64,000 nucleotides of DNA from Symbiodinium natans (lineage: Eukaryota > Sar > Dinophyceae > Suessiales > Symbiodiniaceae): positions 929,279 to 993,278 of the forward strand of contig CAJNDS010002557.1 in NCBI GenBank assembly GCA_905221605.1, written 5' to 3'. Every line of letters begins with the position of its first letter. The stretch's first letter is position 1. The translations under genes were made by a program, and so were the position numbers. Positions 57,546-64,000 of the stretch are shown here, one piece after another. Below the pieces are notes generated by a model. It did no database searches and was not told the DNA's origin. It saw nothing but the letters and a program-made list of their open reading frames with translations.

Positions 57546-57690
57546 AGCACCGACGCGGCAGTCTTCACAACCTGAAAACCGATCCCAAGCACCCGCAACC
57601 CCACACCGGAGTCGCCTGGAAACCCTGGAAAAAAGACGTCTCTGCTTCCGGGACCTCTTCCTGCATTCTGTTGCTGTCTAGTAAGGGGGG

Positions 57691-57765
57691 GTCGGAATAA
57701 GTACTAGAACTCCCTGATGGTTCCTGTACAATTCCTATTCTAATGATGAAGGCCCCTATATTAGG
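57691..57765. mobile_element. Fold-back element, family 4 (copy)
   Basis: GTCGGAATAAGTACTAGAAC, CTCCCTGATGGTTCC and ATTCTAATGATGAAGGCCCC match the arrangement at 21,168 and 60,801. Confidence 0.5.
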
Positions 57766-59430
57766 GTTAAGTGCTTCCGAGGGTCAGCTTTTTGTTGGTG
57801 CTTTAGGGTTTTGTAGCTTCGGTTCAAAGACAGCGGACCTTCTGCTTCTAGGGCTTGCCGACCGCTTCTGCTCCCAGGAGATAATGCTGAACCCTGGACC
57901 CTGAAGCCTAAACCCTTGAACCCCACTATCCGAAAACCCTAAAAACCCTAAAATTCCCTAAAACCCTAAAACCCTAAAAACCCTAAAAACCCTAAAACCC
58001 TAAAAACCCTAAACCCTGGAAGCCTAAACCCCTCCTGCCCTCCGGGCCTTGGGGGCCTTGGAACTTGCCTGGGCCACAGGCCCGGAAAAGCAGGTATTGG
58101 GATGCGTAGTCTAGGACCCTAAACCCTAAACCCTGATGAGGGGTTTAGGGTTTAGGGTTAGCTAACCCTAAACCCTAAACCCTATACCCCTGGTCACCTT
58201 GCGCAGCCCGTTGAGTCTAGCCATCGAGGCCTTGCTGAGAGCGAACTTTGCAGCGATCGTGTGGCGTCGCACTCGGGGGTTTAGGGTTTAGGGTTTAGGG
58301 TTCGGGCATGGGTTGGAACCGCAATCGGGGTTCAGGGCTTCTAGGACGCTAGGGAGCTTAGGGATTTTAGGCCCTAAACCCTAAACCCTAAAGCTCCAAA
58401 ACCCTAAACCCCGAAAACCCTAAAGCCCTAAGGACGTTAGGGGTGGCAAAGCCGCAGTCTCGTTAGCCAGGTGTCTTGAACATCCTCTGGCCAGTGAAAT
58501 GCCAGCTAAGATAATGGATTTGCACAATCAAACGTACTTTTACGGCTGGGCGGTGACATTGTGGCTGGGGACCTTAAAACCCAATTGACCCGCATTGCAG
58601 TCAGATTGCAAGAGTCTGAAAAGCAAAGTCGCATGCTTGGAAAACTCCATCCATGCAATGAGATGATTGACTGCATCCTTGGGCTATCGGCTCTAATGCC
58701 AGGTTTTACTCTGCATACTACGGCAGATATTACGATGGCCATAGTGTAGATTGCTCACCGTGTCGAATGTGACAGTTGACTCTGTTGCAAGGGGACATAC
58801 ACACCAGCCCCCGCGGCACTGCCCAATTTTAGGGTTTAGGGTTTAGGGTTTAGGGTTTAGGGTTTAGGGATGGGGAGTTTGTTTATCAGGGAGTTTGGTG
58901 TGTTTTAGGGAGTTGCGGCGGTTTAGGGAGTTTTAGGGGTTGAGGGAGTTGAGTGCGTTTGGAAGGTCTAGGGCAACCCTAAACCCTAAACCCTAAACCC
59001 TAAACCCTAAACAAGACCATGCAGAACCCAGCAGGGATTTTGTGGGATACGATATCCTTCTCAGGGGGCAGCTCCTGCGTTTGGTGCTGACCTAAATTAC
59101 GCAGACTTTTTTTATACCCGCCTTAACTGTATTATGAAAAATATACGATGAAGAAAGTCTCAACCTGACACCTGGTGCTCTACCGAGACCCCTAAATCCT
59201 CCCGAGAAGGTGCGCCTTCAGACCTGAGTTACCTCAACCAAGCCTTCCTGTTTAGGGTTGAGGGTTCAGGGTTTAGGGTTTAGGGCTAAACCAAAAAACT
59301 TCCGAAGCCCGAAACCCTGTACAACTCAGAGCTCTCAACAGCCATCGAAGATGCGATCGTGAGGTTACTGGCTGGCTCTCGCACAATCGAAGGCAGGGAT
59401 ATCCTGCGTTAGTGCTTTGCGGGTTTGGGA
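57766..59430. other. Host DNA
   Basis: CCCTAAAA variants at 57,945-58,015, telomere-like copies in both orientations, and unique DNA at 58,440-58,790 (possible exon listed separately). Confidence 0.4.
58561..58749 (+). other. Possible exon without recognised family
   Basis: A 62-codon open frame in unique DNA (AGDLKTQLTRIAVRLQESEK, then CNEMIDCILGLSALMPG). The opposite strand is also open, so coding is uncertain. Confidence 0.18.
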
Positions 59431-59521
59431 TGTTCCCCCTCATGCTAACAGTCCTTAATAGGGAAGAAAGTACATACCCCCTACTATAATCCCTAGTAAG
59501 GGCGTAGTATCAGTGGGAACA
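59431..59521. mobile_element. Fold-back element, family 2
   Basis: TGTTCCCCCTCATGCTAACA at the left and AGTGGGAACA at the right; second copy of the element at 14,462. Confidence 0.68.
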
Positions 59522-59528
59522 TCCCAAC

Positions 59529-59750
59529 TTGTGTCTTCAGTTCAAAAGAGCCTCTTTGTCTCAGATGTTCGATGTGCGTTCTCCCCTCTCCGCCCTTCAA
59601 CATGACAAATCCCCAACAAGTCGCGCCAAAAACGCAGTCAAAAAGCTTTGCGCCCTTTCATCCCTGGCTTTCGTCAACCCGATCCATGAGAAGTACGGCT
59701 TGAAGGACCCTTATTTGCCCCACCAAGCCGTGAATCTAAATAACTCCTAA
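59529..59750 (+). other. Possible exon without recognised family
   Basis: A 73-codon open frame free of telomere-like repeats, with plausible composition (AKNAVKKLCALSSLAFVNPI, HEKYGLKDPYLPHQ). It starts just after a fold-back element and ends in a CCCTAAA-rich stretch. No family is recognised. Confidence 0.2.
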
Positions 59751-60322
59751 ACCTAAAGCCCCCCCTAAACCCTAAACCTTAAACCCTACACCTTAACCCT
59801 AAACCATAAACCCTAAACCCTCAACCCTAAACCCCGCTGGCCTGTTGCAGTTGCTCCAGGCCGGCTCGGAGCAGCAGACAGTCGAACTGCTGTTTGGCAG
59901 GCGTCGCACTTGCGGTTTAGTTTGCGCTTTGGGGTTTTGGGTCTTTCGAGTTATAAGTTTAGAGAGTTTAGGGTTTAGGGTTGGTATTGTTTATAGAGGT
60001 CGGGGTTTAGGGTTTAGGGCTTAGAGATATAAACCTTAAGCCCTAAGCCCTAAACCCTAAACACCCCAAGTGGGGGTTGATCTAAAACACTGAGTCCGAC
60101 TCAAGAGAGCTCTATTGCCGTGAATACAGGACACGCAAAGGTGCACCTGATTTATGAACTGACATCTGCACGTACCTGCTTTCGTTCAGGGATGTCGCGT
60201 TGAGGTTTTTGGTGTTCGGGTTTTGGGAGAGCTCAAGGGGCTTTCCGTTTTCATGGCCAGTTGCAACACCATGAGCTGCCATTTATTGTACGGTGGACCC
60301 CCCCTTGAATCCCTAAACCATA

Positions 60323-60438
60323 GCCCTAAACCCTAAACCCTAAACCCTAAACCGTAAACCCTAAACCCTAAACCCTAAACCCTAAACCCTAAACCCTAAA
60401 CCCTAAACCCTAAACCCTAAACCCTAAACCCTAAACCC
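60323..60438 (+). repeat. Interstitial telomere-like array (CCCTAAA)
   Basis: About 16 units with one CCGTAAA; the longest array in the window. Confidence 0.95.
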
Positions 60439-60574
60439 CACCCTAACTCTAAACCCTCAATTCGAAGCAGGCGAAGACATGAAGTCCGCACGATACCCAG
60501 ACCCCATATCCCTGACCCTAGAAGGCCGAAGCGCCACACGGTTTTTGGTTTTAGGGTTGCGGGGTTCTCCCTGA

Positions 60575-60629
60575 ACCCTAAACCCTAAACCCTAAACCCT
60601 AAACCCTAAACCCTAAACCCTAAACCCTA
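60575..60629 (+). repeat. Interstitial telomere-like array (CCCTAAA)
   Basis: About eight perfect units. Confidence 0.95.
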
Positions 60630-60800
60630 AGCCAATCTAGAGTCCCGAAAGCCAGCCAAGGCCTGGCGCATGCATGTCGAGCAGAGGGCTTCTGATCTCG
60701 ATGCAGTGTTGCCGGAAGCCAAGCATGCAAAGTTCAGCGGTTGGGTTTAGGGTTTAGGGTTTTGGGTTTTGGGTTTAGGGTTTAGGGCTTACTATAGGGG

Positions 60801-60894
60801 TCGGAGCAATTACGAATACCATTCCCTTATGGCCCCTTTATGATGATACGAGAATAAGCCCCCAAAACCCTATTCTAATTATTATGGCGTCCGT
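60801..60894. mobile_element. Fold-back element, family 4
   Basis: CGGAGCAATTACGAATACC at the left and, inverted, CTATTCTAATTATTATGGCG at the right. Confidence 0.55.
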
Positions 60895-61540
60895 ATTGGG
60901 GGGGGGGGGGTTGAGTTTCTTGGAACTGAAGGCCATTCTTTAGTATTTAGAGAAGCCCCCCACCCCTCCCCCCCCCCCACCCCCCAAACGCATCTAGATG
61001 AGGGGTTCAGGTTCTCTCTGGCGTTGATTGCAGCATTGTCAGGTGAAGCCATGACCCGGACTTTGACATTGTAGAAACCCTTTTGGTGCCGAATGTCTTG
61101 ATCTGGGCATTTCCCAAACTACTCGTAGGGGGGTACTGGTTATCCACCCCAAATTTGGAAAATTCCCAGTTGCAAGCATCCCTCAAAATCGGTACCCTGA
61201 CTTGAGGAAGGCCTCATAAAACTCAGCCCAAACCTACCCCCTAAACTGCCCTAAACCCTACACCCTAAACCCTAAACTCCTAAACCCCTAAACCCTAAAC
61301 CCTCAACCTTCTGCAATTCCCACCCTACCAAGGCCGAGCATTGCGACTGCTTCCCTGCAGGCATGAAGACCCATGCACCATAAGACTCGGCTCCTGGACC
61401 CCATAACAGTTTTAAACATTCCAAACCCTACAACCCTGAACCCTGATTGTGAGGGTTGTGATTCAGCCAAGGGGTAGGGTTGGGACAATTTTTGCCCTCA
61501 GTTTACTGAGGACTAGCATGTTGGGCTTAGAGTTTAGGAT

Positions 61541-61807
61541 TTGGGGTCTTTATTATTTTCGCCATACTCAATTAAGGCGTTTGGTGTATCTGGAGATCTG
61601 ATGCAAATATGGGGCGCAGAGGAACTTACCATCGTGAGTATAGGTACAGAACGTAAGGTTCTTCCAGAGCCTGAAAAAGCAACAGCATTTATCCCAAAAC
61701 ACTATCCCAAAATCTTGCAAACAATGCCAGCACATCAGCCCCGCATTAGTTTGAAGGGTGTTCGGGTAGAGTACCTCCACCAGGGCGCTACTGGACTGTT
61801 GGTTTAG
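61541..61807 (+). other. Possible exon without recognised family
   Basis: An 88-codon open frame in unique DNA, with protein-like segments (IKAFGVSGDLMQIWGAEEL, TIVSIGTERKVLPEPEKA). It runs into TTTAGGG-like DNA at its end. Family unknown. Confidence 0.22.
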
Positions 61808-63493
61808 GCTTTAGGGTTCTGGGTTCTGGAACTAGGGTTTCGGAAGCAGGGTGTCTTTTTGCATGCTTTACTTGGCACTTACTCGAGGGGTTTGCCGCCC
61901 ACAGACCATGCCATTTGGGCTTGAAGTTTCTTGTGTTTAGGGTTTAAGGTTTTTTGCGGGCCATTTTGGGCCTAAGGGCTAAAGACGTTGGCAGCTGCAG
62001 AGCAACCCTGTGCAGGCAGCATCGATGCTGGAATCTGAGGCGGGGGCCTTTTAGGGGGAAACCCTAAACCCTAAACCCTAAACCCTAAACCCTAAACCCT
62101 AAACCCTAAACCCTAAACCCTAGGAGCGGGAGGGGGGAGGGGTTGTCATCATCCCTCAGAGCCCTGGTCCCCCAAATCCTTTTTGTTAGGGTCTAGGGCC
62201 GATGTAGGGCGTGTGGAGTCTTAGGTTGAAGGTAGCTTACTGTGGCACCGTATTTGAGACGCCGCATCCCAAGACATGATGCACATGTTTGAAGGGGGGG
62301 GGGGGATGTGGGGGATGCCCCAATTACTTCTGATTGTATACCCAAAACCCCACCAAGCCCCAAGCCGCAAACCCTTAAATACCGACGGTTTGTCTGTGGC
62401 TTCGGTTTGTATGTCCGCTTGTCTATGTCTAGTGGGAGAGGTGAACCCTCGAAGCTTCGCTTTCATGGATGGGCCTTGTTCTATGGGACCTATAAGCCTT
62501 CAGCCCTAAAGCGCCTTGATACGGATCTCTTCTCCAAGTGCATGGCTTACCTAAACCAGCTCTTCATCGTCGCCCGGAGCCCGGAAAACGCCAGGGGGGT
62601 AGCAGAGGCCTCGACCGGCCCCCTGGGTGCTCGGAAGGTTTCTGGCCGGTCTTGGACCTCAGCTCTCCTGGGCATCGCCCTGTCCGAGGTTTAGGGTTTG
62701 AGGCTTGGGGAAGTTTAGGAGAACCCCAAGATACAGGGCATGGTTCGTTTTCGACCGAAAGGCCTTAAACCCCTAAGCCTTCAACCCGACACCCTTATTA
62801 AGCCCTCAGTTCCCAGACCCTGGGGTGCACGGAAAGTCCACAGTCACAGGTGGTGGAGTCTCCTTCGCACAGTCCGGCTCGGCACTCACACAGGGGTCCC
62901 GTTTTCCAGGGTTTAGGGTCCAGAGTTTAGGATTTTAGGGTTTTAGGGTTTTGGGGTTTCAGGGTTTTTGGGTTTTTGGGTTTTTGGGTTTTTGGGTTTT
63001 AGGGTTTTAGGGTTTAGGGTTTAGGGTTTAGGGTAGCTTCCTTTAAGCAGTGGTACAGAGGGGGGCTCACTTCTAGCTCAGGGTGATGGTTTCAGGTTCG
63101 AGGTCCCAGGCAAAAGAGGGAGCTTTGTGGGAAGGTCCCGTAGACTTCAGTTTAGAGGTTGCTATACATCAGGGGCCACTTCCGGGGCCCATCTGGAAGG
63201 GGATCTGTATTCGAAAAGAGACATATAGAAATTGAAAGACAGCAACCCCCTGGGTTGAAGCCCTGTACCCTCGAACCCTGCACCTTGCCGACTCCCAAAC
63301 CTCAATCCTACTGACCTTATGTGTCTGAATTGCAAGACCATCCCTAGACCTTCCAAAGTGCGATTGAAGCCGTGGAAGCCCTGAACCCTAAACCCCCTCA
63401 AGCCCTCTAGACCCTCTGCCGAATCCGGCACCCTCCTAAACTCCACAAGAAACCTGGCAGTCTTAGGTACTGATGGAAGCTTCTATGCAGGTA
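61808..63493. other. Host DNA, no recognised gene
   Basis: An array at 62,061-62,123, GGGTTTT variants at 62,930-63,030, and open frames at 62,280-62,690 without a recognised domain. A tRNA-like D-arm/T-arm fragment lies near 63,075-63,110 (rejected as a tRNA). Confidence 0.4.
62061..62123 (+). repeat. Interstitial telomere-like array (CCCTAAA)
   Basis: Nine perfect units. Confidence 0.95.
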
Positions 63494-63588
63494 TTTCCCA
63501 AAACAGGGGTACCCCTGTTATACCCCAAATAGAACAGAATCCCTTAAAGGGACTTTGCAAAGGAAAAGGGTACCCCTATTGTCGGAAA
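63494..63588. mobile_element. Fold-back element, family 3 (reverse orientation)
   Basis: TTTCCCAAAACAGGGGTACC at the left and GGGTACCCCTATTGTCGGAAA-type right end. The core ATACCCCAAATAGAACAGAA is the reverse complement of the core at 26,522. Confidence 0.75.
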
Positions 63589-64000
63589 CCAGCATACAGC
63601 CTCCAGGTGTCGGGGTTTAGGTTTTCGGGCTCATTGGCCTGGACAGCTCAGCCGGAAGGTGGAGGCATGCGACGTGGATGGGCCAGGGCCTCCGGCCAAA
63701 GGGCTCAAGCTCGGTTTCGGGTTCAGCGTTTAGGGTTTAGGGTTTAGGGTTTAGGGTTTAGGGCTTAGGGCAACGCGCTTAGGGCTTAGGGTTTAGGATC
63801 TCATCAGCGTTCCATGCGTTGGGCGTCCTTACTGCCTGAGCGTCTTGTGCCTTTTGCAATGTTCTCTGGTGCACCCTAAGGCTCCGTCAGCTTCCCTAAA
63901 CCCTAAACCCCAAACCTTAAACCCTAAACCCCAAACGCTACACCCTAACCCAGGTTTTACAGGCCCTGAGACCCTCCAAATCTTCCACGCCGCCTGCGCT
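63589..64000. other. Host non-coding DNA
   Basis: TTTAGGG units at 63,727-63,770 and CCCTAAA variants at 63,895-63,950. No gene seen. Confidence 0.5.

Larger units (their letters stand above)
59751..61540. other. Host non-coding DNA
   Basis: Telomere-like arrays, a fold-back copy at 60,801, a family 3-like trace at 61,108-61,168 and C/G runs at 60,898-60,986. No gene seen. Confidence 0.45.

Noticed and set aside
62276-62694. 128-codon frame in unique host DNA
   Set aside because: Overlapping frames are also open and no domain is recognised; left as undetermined.
63074-63112. tRNA-like D-arm and T-arm words (TAGCTCAGGGTGATGG, GGTTCGAGGTCCC)
   Set aside because: Only about 24 bases apart, so the anticodon arm is missing; not a functional tRNA.

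Overview
The window is eukaryotic nuclear DNA, most likely from a unicellular alga or other protist. It holds one complete integrated DNA virus or giant transposon of the Polinton/Maverick and Polinton-like virus (PLV) class. The host DNA on both sides is saturated with plant-type telomere-like repeats (TTTAGGG/CCCTAAA), in perfect arrays and in countless degenerate copies, in both orientations. It also carries minisatellites, trinucleotide arrays, homopolymer runs and small fold-back (MITE-like) elements. TTTAGGG telomeres occur in green plants and algae, dinoflagellates, chromerids and some other protists, so the species cannot be named from this window.

Host DNA, 1-31,513 and 53,580-64,000: almost no confident genes. 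The best host coding piece is a zinc-finger exon at 15,841-16,446 that runs into a GTAAGT splice donor. A short fragment near 10,061-10,210 encodes a protein-kinase catalytic loop. A few other stretches free of telomere-like DNA could be small exons. The main repeats are a three-copy ~257-bp duplication (2.8-3.5 kb), an 81-bp minisatellite (17.6-18.25 kb), a palindrome-rich array bounded by related inverted segments (22.76-24.44 kb), and several dispersed fold-back families with copies on both sides of the virus.

Integrated element, about 31,520-53,574 (22.05 kb): bounded by 368-bp terminal inverted repeats, identical as far as I can compare them by eye, and by a 6-bp target duplication (TAGGGG). 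Inside are about 24 genes, most of them AT-rich and none visibly broken. They include a family B DNA polymerase with all exonuclease and polymerase motifs, a packaging ATPase, a double-jelly-roll major capsid protein, a minor capsid (penton) protein, and a retroviral-type (rve) integrase. There is also a GIY-YIG nuclease, a class 3 lipase-like protein, a fibre with a C-terminal S74 self-cleaving chaperone, and an RS-domain protein. Several small proteins are zinc-finger, membrane or lipid-modified. Two genes next to the left repeat differ in codon use: one encodes a ubiquitin-like protein with a SUMO-interacting motif, the other ends in a CaaX prenylation box.

How it works together: polymerase and terminal repeats suggest protein-primed replication, and integrase plus target duplication explain insertion. 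The capsid proteins, ATPase, fibre and lipase indicate that real virions can be made. Two regulatory systems are visible: a motif close to TACTTAAAGACA placed 18-27 bases before the start of six mostly non-structural genes, and long AT-rich palindromes at many gene ends. I find no adenain-like protease and no helicase-primase, so the element mixes Polinton and PLV traits.
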